A stretch of 64,000 bases of DNA from Site-B1 sp963827785 (GTDB taxonomy: Bacteria > Bacteroidota > Bacteroidia > Flavobacteriales > Flavobacteriaceae). The stretch lies in NCBI GenBank assembly GCA_963827785.1, contig CAWHCT010000018.1, positions 124,001 through 188,000 on the forward strand. The letters are read 5' to 3'. How positions within the stretch are numbered: the stretch's first letter is position 1; the number at the start of each line of letters is the position of its first letter. Made by a program: the position numbers and the translations under genes. Shown piece after piece: positions 1 through 9,287 of the stretch. Below the pieces are notes generated by a model. It saw nothing but the letters and a program-made list of their open reading frames with translations. It had not been told where the DNA came from and did not search any database.

Positions 1-299
1 TTGTTTTAACAATGATCGTTACCTATATTGTCTATAAAGCATATGGATATGAAATGCAGATCCCTAATTATATTGACATTGTAACATCGGGAATTTTCTT
101 TACTGCCATGTGGTATATGGCAAACAAAAAATTGGAGAACTGGACTTTATGGATCATTGGAGATCTTATTACAATTCCTCTTTATGCTTATAGAGGTTTA
201 GGAATGTTATCATTACAGTATTTAGTATTTACAGTTTTAGCAATACAAGGATATATAGAATGGAAAAAAACCTTAAACAACAACCTGCAAATTGCATAA
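1..299 (+). CDS. pnuC: PnuC-family vitamin transporter, C-terminal part (cut by window edge)
   Basis: The reading frame is open back to base 1, so the true start lies outside the window. The visible ~98 residues hold about three membrane segments and the PnuC-family signature around ENWTLWIIGD followed by IPLYAYRG. PnuC proteins carry nicotinamide riboside across the inner membrane by facilitated diffusion. The related PnuT proteins carry thiamine. The last 40 bases overlap an NRK-like kinase, which suits metabolic trapping of the imported nucleoside. Because a TPP riboswitch and a TonB receptor lie a short way downstream, a thiamine substrate (PnuT) is possible. The substrate cannot be decided from sequence alone. 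Confidence 0.85.
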   Translation, partial: VLTMIVTYIVYKAYGYEMQIPNYIDIVTSGIFFTAMWYMANKKLENWTLWIIGDLITIPLYAYRGLGMLSLQYLVFTVLAIQGYIEWKKTLNNNLQIA

Positions 300-829
300 A
301 AGTAGTTTTGTTTGGTCCTGAATCTACCGGGAAAACAACCCTGTCAAGACATTTAGCCAGACATTACAATTCTATTTGGGTACCCGAATATGCGAGAGAA
401 TATCTTCAGGATAAGTGGAACAATGAGCGAAAAACCTGTGAAGCGAAAGATCTGTTGCCAATTGCTTATGGACAAATGAAATTAGAGAATGATTTGGCAA
501 AAAAGACGGATTCTGTTTTAATTTGTGATACAGATCTGTTGGAGACAAAAGTTTATTCCGAAGCTTATTACACAGGGACCTGTGATCCTATCTTGGAGAA
601 ATATGCCATGGAAAACACATATGATTTGTATTTTTTGACTTATATTGATACACCTTGGGAAGCTGATGATTTAAGGGATAAGCCTAATGAAAGACTGCGA
701 ATGTTTAAAGCTTTTGAAGATGCACTAATAAAGTATAAAAGACCCTATGTTTTGTTAAAAGGCAATAAGCAGAAACGTTTGGAAAAAGCAATTAAACATA
801 TTGATAAATTATTAAAAGTAAACCATTGA
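260..829 (+). CDS. NadR/NRK-like ATPase (nicotinamide riboside kinase family, AAA_28)
   Basis: This 189-residue P-loop protein has a Walker A motif GPESTGKTT at residues 19-27 and a DTDLLET motif near residue 93 that resembles the Walker B/substrate region of the NadR C-terminal kinase domain. The family phosphorylates nicotinamide riboside to NMN. The nucleotidylyltransferase and HTH domains of full NadR are absent, so this is the stand-alone kinase form. The start overlaps pnuC by 40 bases and its stop overlaps the next start (TTGA), indicating a translationally coupled operon. If the partner transporter is really PnuT, the kinase could instead act on a thiamine precursor, but nothing in the sequence demands that. 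Confidence 0.8.
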   Translation: MEKNLKQQPANCIKVVLFGPESTGKTTLSRHLARHYNSIWVPEYAREYLQDKWNNERKTCEAKDLLPIAYGQMKLENDLAKKTDSVLICDTDLLETKVYSEAYYTGTCDPILEKYAMENTYDLYFLTYIDTPWEADDLRDKPNERLRMFKAFEDALIKYKRPYVLLKGNKQKRLEKAIKHIDKLLKVNH

Positions 830-2377
830 GTTTATCAGGGAAAGACATAAAACAAATTCAAAATAAAGGATTAACAGTTGAACAGGTTAATGCTCAAATA
901 GAAATTTTTAAAAAAGGATTGCCTTATGTAAATATTGAATCGGCAGCAACTGTTGGAAATGGAATATTGAACTTTTCAGACTCTGAAATTGAGCATTATA
1001 TAAATTATTTTGAGGATAAAAGAAACGGGGTTTCATTTATAAAATTTGTTCCGGCTTCGGGAGCGGCTACAAGAATGTTCAAGTTTCTATTCGACTTTTT
1101 AAAAATATTTTCAATTCAGGAAGAGACAATCAATGCTTATGTAAATAGACACAATGCTTCAGATCTTGCGATGTTTTTCGTGGGCATCAAAAGCTTTCCA
1201 TTCTATTATATTGTTAAACAAAAATTGTATCAGGAATTCAAAGATTTTGACGATTTGAAATTAAATTTAAAACTACTACTATTCGTTCAAACTATGCTTG
1301 ATGAAGACAAATTGGACTATGGGAATTATCCCAAAGGTCTTTTTCCATTTCATCAGTATAAAGACCATATTGCAACGGCTTTTGAAGAGCATTTATTTGA
1401 AGCAGCACATTACGCCTCTGCGAATGGTAAGGCAGATCTACATTTTACAGTTTCAGAAAAGCACAACCATAAATTTGATAATGAATTTGACCGGATCGAG
1501 AAGATTGTTGAAAAAAAGACAGATACTCAATTCAATATCAAGTATTCTTTTCAAAAGCAATCTTCTGACACAATTGCAGTTACAATGGATAATGAGCCAT
1601 TAAGGGATGAAGAAGGCAAACTGGTATTCAGGCCTTCCGGTCATGGTGCTTTACTTGAGAACTTGAATGATTTAGATGCCGATATAATCTTTATTAAAAA
1701 TATAGATAATGTTGTTGTATTTAAATTTGAAGAAGAAGTCGCCAAATACAAGAAGATGCTGGCTGGGGTTTTATTAGAGATCCAATCCAAAGTATTTAAA
1801 TTTCAGGAACAGTTGGAAAATGGTGATTTGCCTAAATCTGACATTCAATTAATTTCGCAATTTGTTTCTGATAAATTAAATGTAGTTCTGGATAAAGATT
1901 TTTCTAACTGGTCTCAGGAATCACAAATACAATTCTTAAAAACTAAAATTAACCGACCAATACGTGTATGCGGAATGGTAAAAAATGAAGGAGAGCCGGG
2001 AGGAGGTCCGTTTTGGGTACGTAAAGGGGATGAGATCTCCCTTCAAATTGTTGAATCGGCTCAAATCGACAAAAATAATAAGGATCAAAAATCAATTTTA
2101 GAAAATTCAACTCATTTTAACCCTGTTGATCTGGTTTGTGGAGTTAAGAATTACAAGGGTGAAAAATATGATCTAAAAAAGTTTGTGGACCATCAGACAG
2201 GATTTATAACAACTAAAACCAAAATCTGGTAAAAAACTTAAAGCTCTTGAATTGCCGGGACTTTGGAATGGCAGTATGGCTTTTTGGAACACCATTTTTG
2301 TTGAGGTTCCTTTAATTACATTTAATCCTGTGAAAACAGTGAACGATCTTTTAAAAGATCCTCACCAAATAAAATAG
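826..2377 (+). CDS. DUF4301 family protein (one frameshift as given)
   Basis: The gene starts with TTG overlapping the previous TGA. Residues 76-85 read PASGAATRMF, the family hallmark. The function is unknown. As given, the frame closes at 2232, but the next frame continues with SGKKLKALELPG and then LWNGSMAFWNTIFVEVP to a stop at 2377, which is the conserved C-terminus of the family. One extra base between about 2214 and 2225 (ACT AAA ACC AAA ATC) explains the break. The repaired protein is about 517 residues and ends 2 bases before the arfB start, so the operon is preserved. The coding quality is normal on both sides of the break, which argues against old decay. Confidence 0.8.
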
Positions 2378-2379
2378 GT

Positions 2380-2784
2380 TTGGATCGAGAACTTTTAAAA
2401 TCAGAGTTAACCTTCAAAGCACTGCGAAGTTCTGGTAGTGGTGGGCAGCATGTTAATAAAGTTTCTTCAAAGGTTGAGTTGCATTTTAATCTTGAAAACT
2501 CAAACGCATTAACTAATTCCCAGAAACTATTGTTATTAAAAAGGTTAAAAACTAAACTAACTAACAACAACGAACTCATATTACAATGTGATGAATCAAG
2601 AAGTCAGCATAAAAACAAAGAATTAGTAATTGACCGTTTTTTAAAAATAATAGAAAAAGGATTAATTGTTCCTAAAAAACGAAAGCCAACAAAAATTCCA
2701 AAGTCTGCAATAAGAAAACGCTTAAAAAGTAAACGAATTCGATCTGAAAAGAAAGCAGAGCGAAAAAAACCGGATTTAGATTAA
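2380..2784 (+). CDS. arfB: ArfB-type peptidyl-tRNA hydrolase (alternative ribosome rescue)
   Basis: This 134-residue protein carries the class I release-factor motif GGQ in SSGSGGQHVNK at residues 17-27, followed by a lysine/arginine-rich tail after residue 100. This is the architecture of ArfB/YaeJ, which enters the empty mRNA channel of stalled ribosomes with its basic tail and hydrolyses the peptidyl-tRNA. The codon-recognition domains of RF1/RF2 are missing, as expected. The start codon is TTG, 2 bases after the repaired DUF4301 stop; no better start is seen. It is the last gene of the pnuC operon. A TPP-riboswitch leader with its own promoter box begins right after it. Confidence 0.88.
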   Translation: MDRELLKSELTFKALRSSGSGGQHVNKVSSKVELHFNLENSNALTNSQKLLLLKRLKTKLTNNNELILQCDESRSQHKNKELVIDRFLKIIEKGLIVPKKRKPTKIPKSAIRKRLKSKRIRSEKKAERKKPDLD

Positions 2785-2803
2785 GAAAGATAAAAATCTG
2801 AAG

Positions 2804-2811
2804 TATCTTTG
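2804..2811 (+). promoter_or_regulatory. -7 promoter box TATCTTTG before the TPP riboswitch
   Basis: The octamer matches the Bacteroidota -7 consensus TAnnTTTG. It lies about 11-14 bases before the riboswitch, so transcription should start near 2818 and include the whole aptamer. A clear TTG -33 box is not seen. Confidence 0.55.
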
Positions 2812-2821
2812 CATCGTTCTC

Positions 2822-2921
2822 AATAAAGGGGTGCCTAAAAGCGGCTGAGATCATACCCATTGAACCTGGAACAGGTAATGCTGTTTAGGAAATTTAAAAC
2901 CAGAATAATCACCTCTTTTTA
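2822..2921 (+). ncRNA. TPP riboswitch (THI element)
   Basis: All conserved parts of the thiamine pyrophosphate aptamer are visible: GGGGTG opening P1 at 2828, GCGGCTGAGAT at 2841-2851, ACCC at 2855, TGAACCTG at 2861-2868, then CAGGTAATGCTG and TAGGAAA. The P1 strands AAAGGGGTG (2825-2833) and CACCTCTTT (2910-2918) pair and close the element. It ends about 20 bases before the start of a TonB-dependent receptor, so it most likely represses outer-membrane uptake when TPP is plentiful. A short T-run follows P1. Whether control is by termination or by blocking translation is not clear. Confidence 0.95.
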
Positions 2922-2940
2922 TTCGCTATATTTTTTAGGA

Positions 2941-5121
2941 ATGAAAAATTCAATTGTATTGATTGTGTTATATTTTTAGCTTTTTATCTTTGAATGCACA
3001 GGAAAAACAGCAAGACTCAACGAAAATTCAAAAACTGGATGAGGTATTTATTACGGCCATAAGAGTTAATGCTGATTCACCAATTACACATTCTAATCTT
3101 ACAAAAGAAGATTTAGAACAACGAAATCTGGGGCAGGATATACCAATTTTAATGAATTATTTACCAAATGTTGTAACAACTTCTGATGCTGGTGCAGGAG
3201 TAGGATATACCGGAATTAGAGTTCGAGGTAGTGATGCCACTCGAGTTAATGTTACTATAAACGGAATGCCTTATAACGATTCAGAATCACATGGAACCTT
3301 TTGGGTGAATTTAGGTGACTTTGCTTCATCAGTAGAGAGTTTACAGTTACAACGAGGAGTTGGAACCATCACCAATGGTGCTGGAGCATTTGGAGCAAGT
3401 TTAAATATTTTAACTGATGCTAGTTTCAGAAAAGGCAAGTGCCGAAATATCTTCATCTGTTGGGTCATTCAATACCTTCAAGAATACTTTAAAATTCACT
3501 ACAGGAAAACTTAATGATCATTTTGAAATTTCTGGCCGATTATCAAAAATTACTAGTGATGGATATATTGACAGAGCAGAATCTGAATTGAAATCTTATT
3601 TTCTCCAAGGAAGTTTTTCTGATGATAATACTTTAATAAAAGCTGTTGCTTTTGGTGGATTTGAAAGAACTTATCAGGCATGGTTTGGTATTGATGCAGA
3701 AACCTTAAAAATGACAGAACTTTTAATCCTGCAGGAATGTATACTGATGATGAAGGAAATACCAGATTTTATGACAATGAAGTAGATAATTACAATCAGG
3801 ACCACTACCAGTTACTTTGGAATGAAAGACTAGATAATCACTGGTCCACAAATTTGGCCTTACATTATACCTATGGGAGAGGTTATTTTGAACAATACAA
3901 AGAAGATGATGATTTTGAAACCTATGGTTTTGAACCCATAACTGTTAATGGCGAAGTTAGTTGAAACTACGGATGTTATAAGAAGGCGATGGTTAGATAA
4001 TGATTTTTATGGTACAACATTTTCTGTAAATTATAAAAACGAAATATCAGATATAATTCTTGGTGGAGCTTATAATAAATATGAAGGCGACCATTTTGGT
4101 GAAGTTATTTGGGCTCAATATGCCAGTGATAGTGAAATTAGAGATCGATATTATGATGGCAACAGGAATAAAAACGAATTCAATGTGTTCACAAAAGGAA
4201 CTTTTAAATTGAATTCGAAATTAAGTTTATATGCAGATGCTCAAATCCGTTCAATAGATTATAAGACAAATGGTATCAACTCAGATCTTAATCCGTTTGT
4301 TATCAATGATGATTTTACATTTTTTAATCCAAAAATAGGTTTGAACTACAAATTTAAATGAAGAGAACAGTCTGTATGCTTCATTTGCGAGAGCAAACAG
4401 AGAACCTAATAGAACCGATTATGAAAATGGAAGTCCGAAACCAGAACAATTAAACGACTTTGAATTAGGATGGAGATTGAATAAAGAAAATCTGATTATA
4501 AATGCTAATGCATATTATATGCGCTACAATGATCAATTGGTCTTAACAGGTGCTATTGATGATGTTGGAGCGCCAATAAGAGCCAATAGTGGTAAAAGCT
4601 ATAGGTTAGGTATTGAGGTTGATGCCAAAATAAGAATATCAGAATATCTTAGCACACTTCCTAATATTTCTTTTAGTTCAAATAAGAACATCGATTTTAC
4701 CAGACCATTGAATGGAGAATTGGTTGATCTGGGAAATACTAATATTTCCTTTTCACCCGATTTAATAATTGGCAATGCACTTGTATATGAACCATTAAAA
4801 AATATGAAAGTAGCTTTACTGTCAAAATTTGTTGATCAACAGTACATGAGTAATTTTGATGCAGAATCTTCAAAACTGGACAGTTATTTTGTAAATGATT
4901 TTAATTTGAACTATCAAATTGATACGAATTCCATTTTTAAAAGTATCACTTTAACAGCATTGGTAAACAATATTTATAATGTAAAATATGTGTCTAACGG
5001 ATATTTCTATACTTATGATGATACCTGGTCAACACCTGGAGAAATTGTAACTATAGAAGGTGCAGGATATTATCCGCAGGCAACAACTAATTTTTTAATG
5101 GGAGCTACATTCAAGTTTTAG
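2941..5121 (+). pseudogene. TPP-riboswitch-controlled TonB-dependent receptor, broken by five frameshifts
   Basis: Six consecutive frame segments together encode one complete receptor of about 725 residues: signal peptide, plug domain (residues near NYLPNVVTTSD and GIRVRGSDATRVNVTINGMP), the beta-barrel, and a C-terminal strand ending in GATFKF. The position behind a TPP riboswitch makes thiamine, or a phosphate or precursor of it, the likely ligand. Breaks lie at about 2972-2978 (TTT TAG C, one extra base), 3422 (GCT A GTT, extra), 3707-3711 (A5 run, one missing), 3959 (GTT A GTT, extra) and 4356 (TTT A AAT, extra). All segments keep conserved family sequence with no missing blocks, so this is either a very recent pseudogene or a sequence artefact. 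Recoding is a remote alternative. Confidence 0.85.
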
Positions 5122-5558
5122 TTGTTAAAAACCCTAATAATATTGCCGTTAACTTCTACAAAATATGGTTTTAACAAGTATTGGCCATTTGTTCCTTCTT
5201 GTCCTTGACCCGTTAAAATGTCATAAGAATTTCCATCTTCACAACCACAGGTGGCAATAACTCCTTGTACGGTTAGTTTTGAGCATGTCTGTAATGTGTG
5301 GTTAGGATCGGTTAATTCAAAGGCAGTATAGGAAATACCGGAATAATAGACTACAAAACCATTAATGCCATAATTACTACCCATAATAATATAATTTCCA
5401 GGGAATTGTAAATTACTGAATTGTGGTAAGGATGTATTAATGGCATTCCCAGTATCAAAGGAATAATCAGGTAAAAATGGATTGTTATTATTTACATTAT
5501 TTTTGCTGCAAGAAGCTAAAAACAAGCAAATTAAAGTTATAAAAAGACGAATCTTCAT
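5118..5558 (-). CDS. Small cysteine-rich lipoprotein, possibly Rieske-like fold
   Basis: The 146-residue protein begins with a lipoprotein signal peptide whose lipobox is LASC (cysteine at residue 17), followed by an asparagine-rich linker. The C-terminal half has cysteines in TCSKL and ATCGCEDG, then SYDILTGQG. The spacing and the strand pattern recall Rieske-type domains, but the histidines needed to hold a 2Fe-2S cluster are not seen, so a cluster is unlikely. It is convergent with the receptor gene (4-base overlap) and divergent from greA. No specific function is recognised. Confidence 0.6.
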   Translation of the reverse strand: MKIRLFITLICLFLASCSKNNVNNNNPFLPDYSFDTGNAINTSLPQFSNLQFPGNYIIMGSNYGINGFVVYYSGISYTAFELTDPNHTLQTCSKLTVQGVIATCGCEDGNSYDILTGQGQEGTNGQYLLKPYFVEVNGNIIRVFNN

Positions 5559-5616
5559 TTCAATATATTTAGGATTGTAATTTACGACAAAAAGTAAATT
5601 ACACTAAATAATTTTG

Positions 5617-5624
5617 TATATTTG
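5617..5624 (+). promoter_or_regulatory. -7 promoter box TATATTTG of greA
   Basis: This is a perfect TAnnTTTG box about 100 bases before greA, with TTAC about 18 bases upstream as a weak -33 element. The untranslated leader carries a hairpin ATTCCGA-N7-TCGGAAT near 5657-5677. Confidence 0.6.
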
Positions 5625-5722
5625 CAAATGTTATCTCGTGCGAGCGGGATTTTTTTATTCCGATAATTTCTCGGAATCTTTTTGTTTTAAACAAAAACCA
5701 TTACTATTAAAACGATGAAGTT

Positions 5723-6197
5723 ATGAGTAAAGTATCTTATTACACGGAAGAAGGATTAAAAAAATTAAGAGAAGAATTGAGTCAGTTAAAGGATGTAGAA
5801 CGTCCAAAAGCGTCTCAGGCTATTGCAGAAGCAAGAGATAAAGGAGATTTAAGTGAAAATGCAGAATATGATGCTGCTAAAGAAGCACAGGGTATGTTGG
5901 AAATGAAAATTGCCAAATTAGAGGAAACTCTTGCCGGTGCTAGAATAATAGATGAGTCTCAATTGGATACTTCTAAAGCCCTTGTGTTATCTAAAGTTAA
6001 AATAAAGAATCAAACCAATGGTATGGAAATGATCTATACATTGGTTGCTGATGGTGAAGCAGATTTGGCTATCAGGAAAAATATCTGTAAATTCTCCAAT
6101 TGGAAAAGGTTTACTGGGTAAATCAGTTGGTGATATTGCCGAAATTCAAGTTCCAAATGGTGTGATGAAATTTGATATTATTGAAATAAGTCGATAA
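5723..6197 (+). CDS. greA: Transcription elongation factor GreA (one frameshift as given)
   Basis: The N-terminal coiled coil is complete, including the acidic tip region GDLSENAEYDAAKEAQ at about residues 42-57, which reaches the RNA polymerase active site to stimulate cleavage of backtracked transcripts. As given, the frame ends at 6121 with a nonsense tail. One extra base at 6071 (GCT A TCA) explains it. Skipping it gives LASGKISVNSPIGKGLL and then GKSVGDIAEIQVP to a stop at 6197. This is the normal FKBP-like C-terminal domain, and the repaired length (157 residues) is standard. GreA is widely conserved and the downstream sequence is undecayed, so a sequence error is more likely than real loss. 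Confidence 0.9.
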
Positions 6198-6261
6198 GAA
6201 ACTTCATACTTCATACTTCCATCAAAAAAACTTATATTTACTATATAGCAATACAAGAATT

Positions 6262-6651
6262 ATGGCATCTATTTTTACAAAGATTATTAATGGTGAAATT
6301 CCCTGTTACAAAGTGGCAGAAACAGATGATTTTTTAGCATTTCTGGATATGAATCCTAATTCAAAAGGACATACACTTTGTATTCCTAAAAAAGAAGTCG
6401 ATAAGATCTTTGATCTTGATGAAGAAACTTACAATGGATTAATGAGCTTTTCAAGAAAAGTAGCAAAAGCTATTGAAAAAACAATAAAATGTAAACGAGT
6501 TGGAATTTCTGTTATTGGTTTGGAAGTTCCTCATGTACATGTGCATTTAATTCCTTTACACACTATGGAAGATGCTCGATTTACAACTAAAGTAAAATTA
6601 TCGCAGACAGAATTTAAAGAAATAGCAAAGTCTATAAATAGCCATCTTTAA
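6262..6651 (+). CDS. HIT family nucleotide-binding hydrolase
   Basis: This 129-residue protein has the histidine triad HVHVHL at about residues 93-98 and the family opening SIFTKIINGEIPCYKV. Members hydrolyse nucleoside phosphoramidates or dinucleotide tags such as AMP-lysine. The gene follows greA by 64 bases on the same strand. Its stop overlaps the stop of the convergent histidine kinase by 4 bases. The length and motif are normal. The physiological substrate is unknown. Confidence 0.92.
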   Translation: MASIFTKIINGEIPCYKVAETDDFLAFLDMNPNSKGHTLCIPKKEVDKIFDLDEETYNGLMSFSRKVAKAIEKTIKCKRVGISVIGLEVPHVHVHLIPLHTMEDARFTTKVKLSQTEFKEIAKSINSHL

Positions 6652-7799
6652 GCAGAACGTTTTAAAGAAATTTGCATAGTAGTCCCTCTTCCAACTTCCG
6701 ATGCCAAAACTTTTATTTTCCCGTCATGGTAGTCTTCTATAATTCTTCTTGCCAACGAAAGACCTAATCCCCAACCGCGTTTTTTGCTGGTATAACCAGG
6801 TTCAAATACTTTGTTGAATTTTTGTTTGGATATTCCTTTACCTGAATCAGTTATAGTAATGTGAACATGTTTATCTGATGGTAGAATTTCTATTTTGAGT
6901 TCTCCTTTACCCTTCATTGCATCTATTGCATTTTTAACTAAATTTTCAATCGTCCAACTATATAATTGCTTATTTAAGTTAACCCTTATTTCTTCTTTTG
7001 GAGCACTTATTTCAAAATGTATCAATTTTGAAGAACGAGCTTTTACATAGTCATATGAATCTAAAGTTTCTTTTACTATATCAGCTTCTTCCAAGGTAGG
7101 GATTGAGCCTATTTTACTAAATCTGTCAGTGATTGTTTGTAGTCTGTTTATGTCTTTTTCAATTTCTATAATATAATCAGGATTAACATTTTCATTTCTT
7201 AAAATTTCTGTCCAACCAATTAATGAAGATAAAGGCGTTCCAATTTGATGAGCCGTTTCTTTTGCCATTCCGGACCATAGTTTATTTTGAGTCGCATTTT
7301 TAGAACTTCGGTAAAAAAAGTAAACTACGGCCCCAAACAAAAAGATGATAAGTAAAAGCGCTAAAGGATAATATTTTAATTTATTTAGTAGCGGAGAATT
7401 ACCATAGTACAAAGTTTGATACACTTCATTCTTATATCTAATCTCAATAGGTGTGTTTTCCTTTTTAAATTGTTCTATCAGTTTATTTACATATGCCGTG
7501 TCCTTTACCTTTTTTTCATCAATATTATTATAGGTCCCCAGACTTCCATCTTTATTGATTGCTAACATTGGTGTTGTCCTGTTGCTGCTCAATATCTGGA
7601 GAGTTAGATCAAGATTTGTGTTAGTGTCACTTTTAACAAGTTCAGTCTCAGCAAAAGACCAGTTTTCCATTTTCGTGCGCTCTTCTGCCTTGAAGTTTTG
7701 GAAGAAAATATAAGTGTTCCAAAGAATTAAAGAAATTATTACAAAGGATGCAATTATAATAATCCAACGGATTAAATTCCTATTTTCAGAAAATATCAT
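6648..7799 (-). CDS. Membrane sensor histidine kinase
   Basis: This 383-residue kinase has a transmembrane segment at about 11-33, a short periplasmic domain, and a second membrane segment at about 142-163. The phospho-acceptor box is AKETAHQIGTPLSSL, with His184. The ATP-binding boxes are NLVKNAIDAM, DSGKGIS and GWGLGLSLARRI. The HQIGTPLSSL form is common in Bacteroidota orphan kinases. No response regulator gene is adjacent, so its partner must lie elsewhere. It is divergent from a flavin reductase. The input signal cannot be inferred from the periplasmic domain. Confidence 0.9.
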   Translation of the reverse strand: MIFSENRNLIRWIIIIASFVIISLILWNTYIFFQNFKAEERTKMENWSFAETELVKSDTNTNLDLTLQILSSNRTTPMLAINKDGSLGTYNNIDEKKVKDTAYVNKLIEQFKKENTPIEIRYKNEVYQTLYYGNSPLLNKLKYYPLALLLIIFLFGAVVYFFYRSSKNATQNKLWSGMAKETAHQIGTPLSSLIGWTEILRNENVNPDYIIEIEKDINRLQTITDRFSKIGSIPTLEEADIVKETLDSYDYVKARSSKLIHFEISAPKEEIRVNLNKQLYSWTIENLVKNAIDAMKGKGELKIEILPSDKHVHITITDSGKGISKQKFNKVFEPGYTSKKRGWGLGLSLARRIIEDYHDGKIKVLASEVGRGTTMQISLKRSA

Positions 7800-7897
7800 T
7801 AATGAATTTTAATTTCTATTTTAAATATAATGCAATTATGTTAATATTATTGTTTTATATGTTAGTAACCTTTTTTTTTCATGCAATACATAATACT

Positions 7898-7905
7898 TAA
7901 CTTTG
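7898..7905 (+). promoter_or_regulatory. -7 promoter box TAACTTTG of the flavin reductase gene
   Basis: This matches TAnnTTTG and lies 18 bases before the start codon. No strong -33 TTG is seen at the right distance. Confidence 0.45.
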
Positions 7906-7922
7906 GTCAAAATTAATAGCAA

Positions 7923-8792
7923 ATGAAATCTTTTGAACCTAAAGATCTATCAACGGGCCGATTACACAATTATTTGTTAAGTGCCGTAGCACCAAGACCA
8001 ATTGCGTTTGCAAGTACTTTAAATAAGAAGGGTCTTCCTAATTTGTCTCCTTTTAGTTATTTTAATGTGTTTAGTGCCAATCCACCTATTTTAATTTTTT
8101 CTCCTGCACGACGAGTAAGAGATAATACAACTAAGCACACATTACATAATGTTGAGGCTACAAAGGAAGTTGTTATAAATGTGGTCACTTATGATATGGT
8201 TCATCAAATGTCCTTATGCAGTGCAGACTATCCTGAAGATGTGAATGAATTTGAAAAAGCCGGATTTACGATGCTGGACTCACATAATATAAGGCCATAT
8301 AGAGTTGGTGAATCGCCAGTACAGTTTGAATGTAAGGTGAACGAAATTGTTAAGTTAGGAACAGAAGGAGGAGCAGGGAATTTAATAATTTGTGAGATCG
8401 TTAAAATTCACATTTCTGAAGATATAATAAATAAAGATAAAAGTATAAATCAGGAAAAACTGGATCTGGTTGCCAGAGCTGGCGGCAATTATTATACAAG
8501 GGCAAAATCAGGATTCTTTGAAATCCCTAAACCATTATCCGCTTTGGGTATTGGTGTCGATTCTTTGCCTGAGCATGTCAGAAATAGTATGATATTGACC
8601 GGGAATGATCTTGGTTTGTTAGGTAATGTTGAAGCTTTACCATCAAAAAAAGAAATTGAAAAGTTTATTGAGGAAGTTGTTGAAAGATATCCAATCATAA
8701 AGAATGCAACACATAGAGAAAAGCACAAAATAGCCCAAAACTATTTAAGTTATGGTGACGTACAAAGTGCATTAAAATTATTATTGTCATAA
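7923..8792 (+). CDS. Flavin reductase family protein
   Basis: This 289-residue protein has the flavin reductase-like split-barrel domain in its first ~200 residues. Characteristic stretches are AVAPRPIAFASTLNKKG, LSPFSYFNVFSANPP and RDNTTKHT, with the substrate-loop EFEKAGF. Family members bind FMN and either reduce free flavin with NAD(P)H or act as flavoprotein oxidoreductases. The C-terminal ~80 residues are an extension shared by the longer Bacteroidota homologues. It lies 19 bases upstream of a DUF3127 gene and is probably cotranscribed with it. The exact substrate is unknown. Confidence 0.88.
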   Translation: MKSFEPKDLSTGRLHNYLLSAVAPRPIAFASTLNKKGLPNLSPFSYFNVFSANPPILIFSPARRVRDNTTKHTLHNVEATKEVVINVVTYDMVHQMSLCSADYPEDVNEFEKAGFTMLDSHNIRPYRVGESPVQFECKVNEIVKLGTEGGAGNLIICEIVKIHISEDIINKDKSINQEKLDLVARAGGNYYTRAKSGFFEIPKPLSALGIGVDSLPEHVRNSMILTGNDLGLLGNVEALPSKKEIEKFIEEVVERYPIIKNATHREKHKIAQNYLSYGDVQSALKLLLS

Positions 8793-8811
8793 ATTATAAA
8801 TCAAATTTTAA

Positions 8812-9189
8812 ATGGAAATTCAAGGAAAAGTAAAATTCATAGGAGAAACACAAACTTTTGGAGCGAATGGTTTTAGGAAAAGTGAATTGGTAGTCACAAC
8901 AGAGGAGCAATATCCACAACATATTTTGGTAGAATTTGTTCAGGATAAATCAGATTTATTGAATAATTATCAGGTTGGACAAAGTGTAAAAGTTAGTATT
9001 AATTTACGCGGAAGAGAATGGATTAATCCGCAAGGAGAAACAAAATATTTCAATTCAATTCAGGGATGGAGAATTGAGAATTTACAACAAGATGCTCAGG
9101 CCGGAGACATACCTCCAGTGCCACCAGCTGATGCTTTTGAACCTGTTGAAAACCTTAATGAGGAAGATCATGACGATCTGCCATTTTAA
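8812..9189 (+). CDS. DUF3127 family protein (OB-fold-like)
   Basis: This 125-residue protein contains the DUF3127 core: FGANGFRKSELVVTT, LVEFVQDKSDLL, VKVSINLRGREW and FNSIQGWRIE. The C-terminal 35 residues are acidic and disordered (EDHDDLPF at the end), much like the tail of single-stranded DNA-binding proteins. The family is predicted to be OB-fold-like, so nucleic-acid binding is plausible but not shown. It probably shares a transcript with the flavin reductase gene and is followed by a strong terminator. Confidence 0.85.
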   Translation: MEIQGKVKFIGETQTFGANGFRKSELVVTTEEQYPQHILVEFVQDKSDLLNNYQVGQSVKVSINLRGREWINPQGETKYFNSIQGWRIENLQQDAQAGDIPPVPPADAFEPVENLNEEDHDDLPF

Positions 9190-9224
9190 TCTGTAGGAAA
9201 TAAATTTAGTTCTTGTAACAGAAA

Positions 9225-9256
9225 AAGCCCTAACTTTCATTAGGGCTTCTTATTTT
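9225..9256 (+). terminator. Rho-independent terminator after the DUF3127 gene
   Basis: A perfect 9-bp stem AAGCCCTAA / TTAGGGCTT with a 6-base loop is followed by a T-rich tract. It separates the flavin reductase/DUF3127 unit from aat. Confidence 0.88.
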
Positions 9257-9287
9257 GGTTTTAGGTAGATCATCATCAGTAAATTAT

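Noticed and set aside
2972..2978. In-frame TAG in the receptor as a sign of stop-codon reassignment
   Set aside because: Continuing through TAG in the same frame gives no conserved sequence. Only a frame change does. TAG, TAA and TGA all end other intact genes here.
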